Shown: positions 32,014 to 44,800 of the stretch, piece after piece
How the letters are laid out: every line of letters starts with the position of its first letter
Position numbering within the stretch: the first letter of the stretch is position 1
DNA from: Prostheceraeus crozeri
Lineage: Eukaryota; Platyhelminthes; Polycladida; Euryleptidae
Assembly: GCA_907163375.1 (NCBI GenBank)
Contig: CAJQUW010006861.1
Span: 21,117 to 85,116, forward strand
Length of the DNA: 64,000 nucleotides
Direction: 5' to 3'
Position numbers and translations under genes: made by a program
The notes under the pieces: generated by a model
What the model saw: the letters and a program-made list of their open reading frames with translations, nothing else
What the model was told of the DNA's origin: nothing
The model's database searches: none

Positions 32014-33062
32014 TTACTTACTGGGCATTTTCTTCCGGACTTTTTGGACGACGAAGTCCTCAAGCTCGCCGGTGATGTCCATGTTCATATGGAGACATCG
32101 GACTCCGTCGCCCTCGTGGCATTGCTGCGTCTGATTGGGATCACTTGTGATGGTTGGGGCGTCACACATTATTTTCGAAGAGAGGAAGATGGACTTCATA
32201 CACTCTTCTTTTTCTACACTTCTCACGCTCATGCAATCGCTCTACTTCAGCCACCAACCTCTTGTTCACACCCTTCACTTCCACTGTCTCCTTCACCACG
32301 CTTCGCATCCGATCTATCTCATCATCCTTCCTCAACAAATTCGCCTGCAGACTACTCACCAAACTTGCTTTCTTCATCAGCTCACTCCTTTCCACCATCC
32401 ACTCTTTCTCCTTCTGCCTCATACTTTCCAACTCTTCTATCGTCACCTTATACCCTTCAGCCTTCGCAGTCAACTTCTCATTTCGCATCACTAATACTTT
32501 TTTCTTCTCCTCAACCGCCCTCAATCGATCCTTCATCCCTCGTGTTCCCTTCCTCCCTCCGAGGCGATGATGCCGCCAACGGCTTACCCACTTCCTTTCC
32601 CTCATCCTTCCCCTTCTCAAGATCACCAATGTTCCCAAACAATTCCTCCAACACGTCATCCAAATCAACATCAGGCTTCTTGATGTCCCCTCTCAACTCC
32701 ACTTCTTCCTCACTCAAACCCTCATCAGTCGCCTTGGTAACACCTTTCTTCCCCACCGCATCCTCAATCGTCGCCACTGCCACTCTTACCTCTTCCATAT
32801 CTAACAAAACTCCCTCAAACCACGACTTTAACCCCTACATACTAATATTGCCACTAGGGCACTGGCTATGGTTCCTAATGAACTGTACATCACTCCCATC
32901 CTCACATACTACCTTATGATGCACACACACCCTCAACAACACTTTCCTCACATGCTCGCCCACCGTCCCCTCTTTAATGTGCTTTTTGAGGTCGCTGCCT
33001 CTGGCAATACGGCCACAGCTACACTTGCCGATAAGCATTCGTGCATTGATCATCTTAGTCAT
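32014..33062 (-). pseudogene. Polinton coiled-coil gene with Cys/His start
   Basis: Minus-strand gene near the right end. It starts MTKMINARMLIGKCSCGRIA and has Cys and His spaced for one zinc site (KCSCG, then VCVHHKVVC). An acidic region follows (LSEEEVELRGDIKKPDVDLD), then about 100 residues of charged heptad-like coiled coil (MRNEKLTAKAEGYKV, KKASLVSSLQANLLRKDDEI, VNKRLVAEVERLHERE), and a C terminus ITGELEDFVVQKVRKKMPSK. A possible 62-base intron (32021-31960, GTAAGT...TTTCAG) would replace the last two residues and read on through the hairpin at 31910. The gene may start further up, since a TATA box lies at 33386. The gene is broken. No family recognised; a fibre or scaffold role is only a guess. 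Confidence 0.5.
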
Positions 33063-33798
33063 AGTGACGATTCTGTAAAGATAGTAAAAATTTTTAGCAA
33101 GTGTTTATAGGATACTACTTGCTGATAGGCATTGAAAGACTAAGTCCAAAAACATTTGATAGCAGTCGTCGAGGCGTTGGGCTCTTGAATCCGTTACAGG
33201 CATTACTCCGAGGGGATGTTATCCCAGCTCTAAGGCCTCGACCCACAAATCCAACCTCGGGCGGACAGAGCGTGCGTCATGTCATTGTGTTGGTATCCGG
33301 GACCCGATTTTGACATGAAAACCGGTGGAGTTATTTACAAGAGGAAACGTCCCAAGTCACAGACTCACAAACGACTGCTTTATATTCAAAAACTTTAATC
33401 ATCATCATTAAATACGAATTTAAATTTTTCAGTATTTTAGTACTACTCATAAAACGTTTATAAGTAGTCTGTCACCTACAGCACATCATGAACTGTCAAA
33501 AGTTTTTTGAATCAAGTCTAAAGGACTTGTAGAAGCAAAGTTATAGCCGTTTGAAGATTTGGGCCTACTATCATCAAATAGTCAGTCATGCTATACTGGC
33601 TAACCTATAAGTCTGACTTCTTAGCTGATATCAGCAATGAGAAGTCAGAAGTCCGATATCGGACCTCAAAAGAAATGACTTACCTGTAGTCAGTTTCTCA
33701 ACTTAGTGAGATTCCTCTCCCGAACTCGTACTTGTATATCCTGTGAGTATGCAATCGATAAGAGGCGGGGGGAGGTTGGACATTGGTTATCCAAAATT
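33063..33798. other. space between the last Polinton gene and the right inverted repeat
   Basis: Holds a TATA box on the minus strand (TTGAATATAAAGC, about 33389-33377) that may serve the coiled-coil gene, a GC-richer patch at 33165-33300 with broken frames, and two small palindromes at 33626-33665 (CTGATATCAG and CCGATATCGG). No further gene that I can support. Confidence 0.4.
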
Positions 33799-34440
33799 TG
33801 ACGCTGAATCCAAATCTGGTCTTAGTTTTCTCGTCTGATGCTTCGTTCGCCAGCTGGAGCCCAAAACACAAAACTCAACCTCAGACGGCTCTCTAACATG
33901 ACCAAAAGTCTCAATGTCACTCTCAAGCCTCAGCAAAGGAAGGTAGGGCCAAACTGTGCTTTCCAATGCATTTGTGGCACTCTTAGCTTTCAAACGAGCT
34001 ATTGCACGACTTTCGACGATCTCTAGAACCAAAGTTGGAAGAACGCTGCCGAGGGGGGGGGGTCGAAGTTCTTCGTTGTTTGACCTACGACTTTGGAATA
34101 AGTCCCCTAGGCCCAAAAGTGGCCAAAAAGTCCAAATCCGCCGTCCATTTTCACGTACGAGGCTTCGTTTCACCGCTACAGCCATTTTCTCACTCAAAAA
34201 CACGCAAAACCACACCTACACCCAAGAAACACAACATGTCGACGCAGAATTTCATCACGAAGCCAAATCTAAACACAACAACCCTACAACCAATCCTACA
34301 CACCAAAGACAAAGACGGCCGCCCAAGACCAACCACGACGGTCGACCACGACACACCCGGCCGGTCGACCCAGAACCACAACAACCCAACTCGCGCTCCA
34401 GAGGGGGCGCTGTGCGCAGTTGGGAGGATTCCTTACTACT
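33799..34440 (-). repeat. Polinton terminal inverted repeat, right
   Basis: Reverse complement of 10775-11713 with one copy of the 319-base unit. It holds a small extra duplication near 34320-34375 (GTCGACC phrases). A frame of about 130 codons on the minus strand (MAVAVKRSLVRENGRRIWTF onward) is open through nearly the whole arm, and parts of it are open in the left arm too. Confidence 0.92.
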
Positions 34441-34446
34441 AATATT
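34441..34446. repeat. Polinton target site duplication, right (AATATT)
   Basis: Matches 10769-10774 exactly. Confidence 0.93.
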
Positions 34447-34979
34447 TTTATCAACTGGCAATAATAATCTTATTAGTTGGAGTGGCAACACTGTTCTAGA
34501 TGTCTACGAGGATGAATCCAGACTTTGGATTCGAAGCTAGTATCAAGCAGTCAAAGACAATATACTGACGTGCGAATGATCAGCAAAAAAGAAATGCTAA
34601 GTGATTCTTTACTGATTTTTCTACAGCACTTTTAAGCATGAGCTGCAAAATATGCAAAGTTGTCTTGTCAATAAGTCAGCCCAGTGTTAATGAAAAGGAT
34701 TTGCTTACACGCATGAAAACTACCTGGCATGCAATATGTACTATTGTGAATGAAATAAAAAGTATTGTTTTATCTTTTTTAGAAGGTATTGGTTCGCAGA
34801 GTTTATTTTGAATATTTTTTTTTATTTCATTTTATTTTAGGTTTATTTTGCACTTTACAGGGTATGTCCAAAAATTCTCTCTTAGAAACTTTAACCTCTT
34901 AACATTGTCCACACGCTGCCAGTCACATCACCGCACCACTTGTGCATCGACCCACCACATAAGCAACACATAATTGAGT
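34447..34979. other. no gene recognised
   Basis: AT-rich flank of the Polinton. No open frame or repeat worth naming. Confidence 0.5.
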
Positions 34980-35410
34980 TAGCACCAACACCATGCTAAA
35001 TTATACAGGGATATAGCGCTGGTATCACAGAAGCATTGAACAGGGAGTTGAATTGCAGTACTTGCGACTTCTTTACTTTGTCGATCAGACCCATCTCGGC
35101 AAGGGTTTCTTTGTATAAAGCGATCTTGGCAGATACCTTCTTTCTCGTTTCCCGAAGTCATCAGCGTAGAGAACTTCTTAATGCAGACTTTCACTTACGT
35201 TCTTGGTCACAACATTCACCGATACTGCGAAAAGTAGTGGAGTGAGTACCGAGCCTTGATGAACTTCTTCCGCAACATTGAAGCGGTCACTGGAACATAT
35301 TCCCCAGAAGACGATAGACGATGATGATAGCCTCATCATCGCATTCGCCAGCCATTCTTCAAATCCTGCGCTTCTCCGAACCCAATGGACTAACTGATCG
35401 GGGAACACAT
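34980..35410 (-). mobile_element. LINE reverse transcriptase scrap
   Basis: Minus-strand frame 35408-35178 reads EEWLANAMMRLSSSS, then SSDRFNVAEEVHQGSVLTPL and LFAVSVNVVTKNVSESLH. This is motif B of an RTE/BovB-like reverse transcriptase (usual form VGVHQGSVLSPLLF). The motif A side ends at 35408. Downstream pieces to 34980 fit the thumb region in changing frames. Heavily decayed, with both ends missing. Confidence 0.65.
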
Positions 35411-35909
35411 CACGAAGGATGGCTCCAACACTGTCAAAAATTTGTGATCTTTAACTACAGAAATTTTGATAATTTTGTCCAAAATGCTCATAGACTATTA
35501 TACAGATGTGGTTGTTTGTAACTATTTCTTAGCAATAAGAAAATCAAATGCTGATACGAAAGCAAAGAGCTCGTGCTTTTTGCATCAAGTTGTTTTCGCG
35601 TAATTGGTCAGTCAAAATTAAGCGATTCCTTTTTAATGACTGACTATAAAAACACATTTAATCTTTGGTAAAAATACAAATCCTCAGAAAATCGATCGTT
35701 ATTGTCATTCTGGTTGAAGTCGAAGGGGATAATGTCGACTTTATTCAGTTTCTGGATTGATAAAGTATATAGTTTTATGCATGACCTAATTTTAATGTCC
35801 GGTACTTATACTAGCTTGTATCATGCTTATATGCTTATGATTCTCATAAAAACGCTTTGATTTGATCAGAAATTCATTGAGTGCTCAACAGATTGCAATC
35901 TATTTTCAG
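35411..35909. other. upstream region of the TMEM64-like gene
   Basis: No gene seen. The stretch ends in GCAATCTATTTTCAG (35895-35909), a good splice acceptor, so at least part of it is probably an intron in the 5' untranslated region. Confidence 0.45.
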
Positions 35910-35923
35910 GATGAATCGATTTA

Positions 35924-38900
35924 ATGGATGCACGAGTAAGACACTTAATCATTTGCCTTTCAATCTTAATGATTTTTGGATCCACATGTGTATTATTCCG
36001 TTATTATTTGATGAACGTTATTAACAGTCTAGCTGCCATATCTTTTTGGATGCAAATTCAAATCATATTTGCATTCATGTTGATTGTATCATTTCCTATT
36101 GCCGTTGGCTACATTCCTCTCAATTGGACTTGCGGATATCTGTTTGGCTGGCCGGTAGGAATATTGGTGATATCTTCCAGTGCGTTCTGTGGGCTTATCA
36201 TTACTCGACTTGTTTTTCATGGAAGTTGCCGATTTCGTGCTCAGTATTATGTTGAATCGAAATTTTTGTACCTTAGAGCTGCCATGTTGGCCCTTGACAA
36301 ACCATCTCTTCTTTATAAGGTGATCATCTTGATGAGAATGGCTCCCATTCCCTTTGGTATTCAGAATTTGATTTTTTCGGTGAGTTTCATTTTCTTGTCT
36401 TCTCAATGTGATGAAATAAATGCAAGCAAAAGGCATTTTAAAACTTGAATCATCTGGAAATAATTGTCATTGTATCTAATCTTTATTATGTCATACATGA
36501 ACTCCAACATCTGTTGTTGCTTGACAAATATGCCAGTATTTTATTTCATCGTTAAAATTATTATCAAGTTATTATTATGATAACAATCGTAATAAAACAA
36601 ATAATCCCGGACTCGAGTTAAGATGCAATGACGACCTCAGACTTGAACAATTCAAACACAAAAATTCCTTGGCAGCCGTAGAGTCTGCGCTTCGACCTTC
36701 AAAGCCTCGTTACTACAGCTCAGAATGGACCAAGCTAGCTTTAAATGTCTATAATAGCTGAACAGACTAAAGGAATGCAAACCAACTGCTGTGAGTATGA
36801 TTGTCCTAGCTTTTTCGTGCGCCTGTTAATCAAAAGGAATGCAGAGTGCCAGCTCACGTAGGCATAGAATACTACGATATCCTCAGACTTGAAAAATTTA
36901 AGTACATAAGTTCCTCGTCTGGCGTAGACTCTGCATTTCGTTCGTTAGTACGACTCGAAATGGCCCAAACGAATGGCTCCTAGTAGCCGATTAATCATTA
37001 TGAAGGATTATGCCGTATCTTCGCGAAAATTAGAGATTGTAGTAAATTATAGATAACGAAAATGCAACGAATTCAGACCATGCGTATTTCTTTCTTTCTG
37101 TCAAGAAATTTAATTTTAGTGACATGTCATCAATATGACTTCAATGTTGAAAGTTCTTGGGTTGAAATGTCGGGAGTTCTTGGGATTGAAAGGGGATATT
37201 CAAGAGGATGCAGTATCATTTCAAACTCATATGCTTATATTCAGGAATTGAAGCGCCGATTCATGTAAAAGAAATCTTCGTTATTATTGAAACAGAAGCT
37301 GGTAGATAAAAAGGTTTTACATTTTTCAATTCCTTGCATGACATTCAACAGATTTGCCCATCTTTCTATGCTATCCTAATGAACAATTATCAAAAGTCTG
37401 CTAAGTTATGCATTAATAGTCCACATAACGGCTGCATTCAGGGCGATCATTGTTCAATGGATTCCTATGCTTTAGGAGTCACTCCGCTCCTTCATGCATT
37501 ATTTCAAATACAAAGAAAATGCAGACAACTTTGGCATGCGGATGGCAGTTGTTTCTCAGATGAGCTTGATCAAGTTAATCAATGGTGGAAACTTTTATGT
37601 CAGCGAAATCCAACTTATGGATACTTGCGAATACATTACTTACGAGCACACGTAATTGGATGGTTACGAATACAGTTCCCATTATAAAGAATCTAGCCAT
37701 CTTTCAAAAACAACTGACGTTTTTGGAAAATATGAGACAAAAGTTGCAATCGGAAGGTGACAGGAACGACAGTAATGATATGATGAATAGGTTGAAATGT
37801 TACCTGTACTTAATTTTCTGAATGTTTGATCAAAGCGTCAAAGTATGACAGCGTGCTGAAACCATGCAATTCGTCTCCGCCTTGCTGTCAAGCAATAAGG
37901 CAGCTATCGCACTCGAGGCTTCGTCTCGACCTTCGGTCTCAACGAATTATAAAGTGCGATAACCATCACTTATTGACGTCTGGTCGTTGGCGAGTTTGTA
38001 AATATCACTTGCCTGACGATGGCCGTTGATAGCGGTTGAAAGGCCTCGCTATAAACGAGAGAAAATAAACCTCATCTGTTTTGTGGACTTTCCTCGCTAT
38101 AATTTGAGATAGTCTATTTTGCTGTGTGCTTTGGTAAAGCACTCCTGAAGCAATTTTTGCTCTATAATCTGGGCATTAAATTAGTAAAATAGATAAATTG
38201 CTCAAAGCAAATAATAACCGTTTCATTAAGTATTTTCTTCGACTTTCAATCTTTTGAAAAGTGGGAGCACGTTATTTTACTCCTTTCTTGCTTTTCATTC
38301 ATTTCTTGATGGACACTACAACTGAGGTATGTAGTATGAAAGTTAAACCTCTTGAGGTTGGGTTAGCAATTTTGATCATTGTCTCAACTGCCGAATTGTC
38401 ATAGATTGTCACAGGCACAACTCGTCCCCTGTACGTCAGTGCAGTTGAATAAAAATAACAAGGACGAACTCGTCCTCAGCAAATTAGATGCGTCGTAATT
38501 TGGAAACATGCTTGGCATCTCATTCTTACACTATGCACAAATTGTGCAATTTTTGAGGACGAAAATAATTTCCGAGAATTCATATGTCAACTTGTTCCAA
38601 ATTGCTCCTCGTCATTTTGTCTCTTATTTTTCAGGTACCAAAAATAAATTTATTCAAGTATACATTCTTATCCGTTTTGGGATTGTTGCCTAATCAGATT
38701 TTGAATACTTTCCTCGGTGCCAGTTTTAGATCAATCGATACAATGGAACTTTCAAAGCAACCCCATATCTACACCAAATACTACCTTTTATGCTTCCAGG
38801 TGAGATAAGACCTAACTGATGTGAAGATACCATACATTTCTGCAAATCGTAGATGGGTTAAATCATGAATACTTCATCGCGATATTTTATCCATAACCTA

Positions 38901-41832
38901 TTTTTCATAATACCAGGTGCTGTCTGTGATTACAAAACACTGTTACTTAATGAGCTTAATGAAATATTTGAATGAAAGTTGAACTTGACAGGTTTTACAC
39001 AAAACTCAATGACCTTAGGTTTACAGTAAATAGGATTACAATATTGGGCTTAGGGTTACACTCAATAGACACACTATTATGAATGACAGTCTCGACACAT
39101 GTATTTTTGTAAACATTTTAATTGAGACTATTGCTGTTTTGATGATATATTTGATCAGAATATTGAAGCGGTTGATGTTGCTTATTTGCAAGGTTAGCAC
39201 TGATGCATTAAGACAATTCATAATGTCCAACTCCCGGGAAAGAAAATTTTTGGTCTCGAAGTGGTTAGAAAGCTTATTTTAGTAAAACTGTGACGGGCCT
39301 TCGGTGTCCTGCGCCTTCTGAGGCCGATTGTATAGCGGTGTCAGCAGCCGCTGTGTGAAGGTTTACAAAGAGACATAAGTGCTATTAAGAATTGTGCTGC
39401 TTGTCCAATGTGAGGTGATCGAAATGTGAAGTCAGACTGTAAAAGGTAATTCATGTTTCCTATTGATTGTAGGCTTAAGCTGCATGATTGCTTTTGGTTC
39501 AGTGAATGTTGTGTCTCGAGTGTTCGTGCGTTTATCAATGAAATCGACCCGATAATTCCCGATGCCGCCTACACTATTATGCTTTTGTGCTAAATGTTCG
39601 TACAAAACACTGGTCGATGAATGGTCATTAATGGCTCTCATGTGTTCGAGATGCCTAGTAATAAATTTGTGGACCGTCTTACCAATATAAAATTCACCAC
39701 AAATGCGACAGGTGTATTTATAGACCATGAACTTATCATTACAGTTAGAAGTTTTATTTACGCTCTTCAAACTTCTCCATCGCATTTACAGTTTCTGTAG
39801 GTATCATATTTATTAAAACGAGTACCTGTACGTATGCCGCACTCATTGATTAATTTTACCGGTAGATCAGATTTCTTAATTATTTCATTTATTTCCTTGT
39901 TACACTTGTCGCTAATGAAAGGTAGCTTTCAAATCGACATGCTAGTATCACTATTTGACTTGGTTTTGTTATTTTTCATTTTAAACTGTAATAATAAGTA
40001 GGGGCCTACATAGTCTATAGATACACCTGTCACATTTGTGGTGAATTTTATATTGCACAGTGTCCGCGCTCCCTGGAAAACCTGGAAAACACCTGGAAAA
40101 TGAAATTTTACCCTGGAAAACTCCTGGAAATTTTGAGACTAGTTAAAACACTAATTGCAAGTTGCTGGTTATGCTTGCTCTATGGTTGAAGTGTTCTCTA
40201 TTTTTCCAGATTTTATTCTTCATATCTCTACTTATTCGTTACAAATATAGTCTTCATTCTCATACAATTTTTTTGTTTTTAGAATATTTCAGTGAATGGA
40301 ATCTCCCATCATAATATGCAACATGAATGAGACCGAACTGCGTGGTATGGTTAACTATGAACTGTTGTCGAACTCCTAATCGTTGTACAGTATGGTGAAG
40401 TAGTAGCTCTGAATTCCCTCATTAACGTCGTGTGGAATGGTGGACTATGAGCTGTAGACTCCCTCATTAACGTCGTGTGGTATGGGGAACTAGGAGCCTT
40501 AATCTAGGACTAATGCTATTACACACTTGATTGCCGTGTGGCAGAATCTACTGACGCAAAATGGTGCTAAACCTATAAACTTCATTTAGGCACCAGACTT
40601 GTTCTGAATGATCCGATCCGAGGCTAATATCGAATATTTTCAAACACATTTCAAGTAGGTTTTCAATATGTAGATACATCATTCCCGACACGTCGTGTGC
40701 CAATGAGCATTCCTCGGTCAATTCTTCTCAGTGTCATTCTCTTAAGCTGATTGTGATTACTTTCATGCATATGCAGCACATCAACCATTATGTTCCTCTT
40801 TCTGGCTCTTGGGTCTTCCACCTTCTACGGATTCACGCAGCAATGCTTCAGTTCAAATGATCTTATCTGAATGGCAGCGCTCTGACGTTCACCGTGTTGC
40901 ATTTTATTGTAGAGTGAACTTAGCAGATATTCCGTTAATCGTTACATTTCATTGTTAAGTCTTATATTTTTCTATATAATTTTTATATAGTCTTATATAT
41001 TTTTCTATTTTCTTTATATATCTTAAATTTTTGTTCAAATTTGACCCCTGATTTTTGGTAAATTTCCCTTGAAAACCTGGAAAATGAATTTTACCCTGGA
41101 AATCCTGGAAAACACCTGGAAATTTTCATTCAAATTTGCGCGGACACCCTGATATTGGTAAGACGGTCCACAAATTTATTATTAGGCATCTCGAACACAT
41201 GAGAGCCATTAATAACCATTCATCGACCAGTGTTTTGTACGAACATTTAGCACAAAAGCATAATGGTGTAGGCGGCATCGGGAATTATCGGGTCGATTTC
41301 ATTGATAAACTCACGAACACACGATTAATTGATCACTTTCGAAAATAAATTCAAATTTCTTTGAAAGTATTAGTGTTTAAGTAGTCCTGCGCAGTGACTT
41401 TTATTTTATGACTATGCTTGTTTGAAACATGTATTTGTTTCCTTTCTATCGATGAAATCAATCTGTAAGGAGAAACGGTTTTTTAAAGGGCTGTACCTCA
41501 ACTTTCATGCTCACTCTAGAAGCCAAATTGAGATTGTTTCACCTGTCTTAGGAAGTGTAAAGAAGCAAATTTGAAAAAAATCTGTAGAGCCCTTTTCTTT
41601 CTGCAGCTTTTTTGCATTTTCCTTGAAATTATGTGCCAACTATAGAAACCAAATGGAGATTGCTTCACATGTAGCAGGAAATGCCAAAATGCCATTTGAA
41701 GATTATCTGTCGAGTTCATATATTTTTAGAAGCTTCTTGCACTTATAACACATTTATATAAGTATACTTTCATTGAAATTATTTTGCCACTCCAGAATCC
41801 TGCTGAGTTGATTAACCTTTGAAGACATATAC

Positions 41833-41889
<57 letters not shown>

Positions 41890-44800
41890 CAATAAAGTCT
41901 ACCGTGCATACCCAATAAAGTCTATAGGCCTATTAACACTTGCTACGTAGCTACTATATAAAAAACAAATGTAAGCTTAGATCGTTTGAATTCGAAGCTT
42001 ATATGAAAACACTAATTGAAGATAGCATGTTAACACTTTCCAATTTTGAAATTCTTTAATAAATTTGCATTTCACGTTTCATCGACAAAACTGAATGTTA
42101 GAATCTCTACAAGAACCATTATTTTATTGCACTGCTATAAGCTAAGTAAGGGTTAAATTTCCATGATTGTCGTTCAGTTTTGAAAACATTCGATTGTCGA
42201 AAACAATATTCCATTTACATCAGCATTTCTGTGCGGCAGTAATAACAAGATTATATGACCAATGACCATGTATGCTGAATAATCAAAATTAGGAATAACA
42301 ATGAGCTAAACAACACAATGCACGAGTTGTGCGCGTGCACAGCAAATTAATCGTATTTCAACATCAATGTTGTAAGTTGCCGACTTCAGTCTAATACACT
42401 ACATCTTGCGCAGCAGAAGGCATTATGACGAATCGTATGATTGTGTTATTAATCACGAAACAAAACCAAAGCAGATATCATAGAAATCGAACAACATGAA
42501 TTTTAGTGGCAAATATGGATCACCTTCATTATAACCTACAATATATCTATTTGGATTAGGTCACATAGGCTTATTGTGACGAATATCCTAAAAAGCAAAA
42601 AAAGTGCAAAACAGCTGCTCATTGAAAAGCGCTCGGCAGATTTTTTCAAATTTGCATTTTTGTATTCCTAGGACATGTGAAGCAATCACCATTTGGTTTC
42701 TAGAGTGGGCTCAAGGAAAGCGTATTATAAGAACTAAGTAAAAAATCTAGAAAGAAAAGGGCTCGACAGATTTTTCTCGGTTTTGCTTTTTCATACTTCA
42801 TGGGATATGTTGAGCAATCTCCATTCTAGAGTAGGCACATAATTTCAAGGAAAATGCATTATAACAAGGATGCAAAAAAGCTGCAGAATGAAAAAGGGCT
42901 CTACAGATTCTTTCCAAATTTGCTTTTTAACACTTCCTAGGACACGTGAAACAATCTCAATTTGGTTTCTACAGTGGCCAGGAAACTTGAGGTATAACCC
43001 TTAGAAAACGCACCGTGATTGATTAATACTTCATTCATTTTAGTTTAGCTTTCGCTGTCTGGCTCGTTTTAGTACCAACCAGGGTTCCCACTTAGTCTGT
43101 ACGGACAGACTTGTCTGTAAATGGTCAGTATTTTTCACTGAGGTCTTTATTTCTTTAATCAACATTTGCTTTCTGTTAGTAAGAAAATGCAGCAAATATA
43201 ATGTAGGCTTGTTAGCAATAATTTTCTGAGTTAAGGAACCAATTTACTTATTGTGTTTATCTGACGCCCAAATCTCATCGCACAAGATGTTTCACGACAA
43301 CAAACCGGAAGTCTTTCCTTTGATCAAAATTAAGTTAGTCTTAGATTAAGATGCCTAAGATCAAGTCTTACATGTCCCCTTTTAGACTCCTATTTTACAG
43401 TTTAACAAGTAGATGACCAAAGAATGGAATGAAAAATATCTTCATAGTGTACTCCGGATAAGCGGGTACCGTACGTAACATTATGTGTAAAACTTGACTC
43501 TCCAGTTATGCAGGAAAAAGTATTGCATCGATTTCATGTGAGTTCATTCTTAGATGCATGAATAATTTTGACATCTGCCCATCGTGTCTGTCGTCCATGC
43601 TGCAAAAGATTGTCGATATTTACAATTTGTTTGTACCTCCACGCCATTCCCCCTCCATGCCTTAAGAAATGCGCACAGTATAGCAAGCAGGGACTACAAT
43701 TTTCCGCAAATTCCATGAATCAGCCAAATTTTTTGTTGAGTCTGGCAATTCGTCCAAAAGTTCGATATAAATAAAGTGCGTTGGGGTAGGAGTATCAAGA
43801 TTTTCAGATTTTTTCTAATTGGCAAGGAAATAGAGATTTCTTAATTTCTTGCAATTTCTTGCTACTTTTAGTTTTCCAAACACTTGGAGCTTTTGACTGA
43901 AACAAAATTCCATATTCTAGCACATGAAGTTTTGTGATCATCTGTTTGATAATGGACCACTGATAGATTGTGGCATTAAATTTACTTCCATCATGTCATA
44001 TTGTACTTGAAATTCATGGGATGTTTGGAAAATGATATTCATTTTTTACTCTCGCAATCGAAAATAGTCAGTATTTTTCCTCGAACAAAAAGTTGGCGAT
44101 GAAGCATTTTGATCACAGTAGTTGGTCTAAGTGGAGGGCATTGAGCATGGCGATGTTAATGTGCTAACTGTGATATTCTAGTGCCTTGTCATGCTACATA
44201 ATGATGGAGAGGGAGTATTAATGAGACAGAAAATTTTAACACATTTCGAGGCCGAGGGACATAGTTAGGGATTAAGAATTGAGGTTCAACACACTAATAT
44301 AAACCATGGAGCACAACTACAGTACAATGGAGCCTTATACTTTCCGTAAATCCGCTTGGGGTGAATTGTAGTCCCTGAAAGCAAGTCACATATTAAAATG
44401 TGAAAGAGATAGATTCCTCAAATAAGCACTAGCCTTCCCTCCAATCAACCAGTGAATGCAGCTTACCCGTGAAATGTTCGTTTAATTTCGGGTCTACACA
44501 TTGGGCCATGTGAAATTATGCATTTACAGATGCGATTATACATTGATAGCGTAAAGATTACGTTTTCATATCAAGGTAGTTTCAAGAATGTGATGCTATT
44601 AAAAAGATAGCGGAAGAAATATCCGCTTCGAGTTCACCCCACTTTTGCTGAGCGCACTATAAACTTTTTCTAAAATGTTCAATCCATTGATTCCAACACC
44701 TAAATCACTGTATCATCGCGATAGGCCTACTGTGTGTAGCGATGCAGTTCAACGCAGACGAAGCTATTACTGAACTTTTATCATTTCGCGTGCTGCATAG

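Larger units (their letters stand above)
10775..34440 (+). mobile_element. full-length but broken Polinton/Maverick DNA element
   Basis: A 23.7-kb virus-like element with both ends present. Ends are 5'-AGTAGTAAGG...CCTTACTACT-3', as known for Polintons (AG/CT termini), inside long terminal inverted repeats and flanked by a 6-bp duplication. It carries the hallmark set: retrovirus-type integrase with chromodomain, protein-primed DNA polymerase B, FtsK/HerA-type ATPase, adenain-type cysteine protease, double-jelly-roll major capsid protein and penton-like minor capsid protein. Most of the large genes are broken (more than a dozen breaks in all by eye), while several small genes look whole. Two other elements have landed in it, at 17796-19505 and 24922-25458. 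The two inverted repeats differ by a few percent by eye, so the copy is old but not ancient. Confidence 0.96.

Noticed and set aside
32154-32570. Further long frames in the other + strand phases over the coiled-coil gene
   Set aside because: Same shadow effect as the 306-codon frame.
31999-32919. 306-codon open frame on the + strand, longest there
   Set aside because: It is Ser/Pro/Leu-rich low-complexity sequence lying antisense to the charged coiled-coil gene; Glu/Arg/Lys-rich coding sequence read backwards gives such frames. Promoter and hairpin evidence favour the minus strand.
43079-43140. CAGGGTTCCCACTTAGTCTG as the start of a hAT element
   Set aside because: No inverted partner end or 8-base duplication found within 3 kb.
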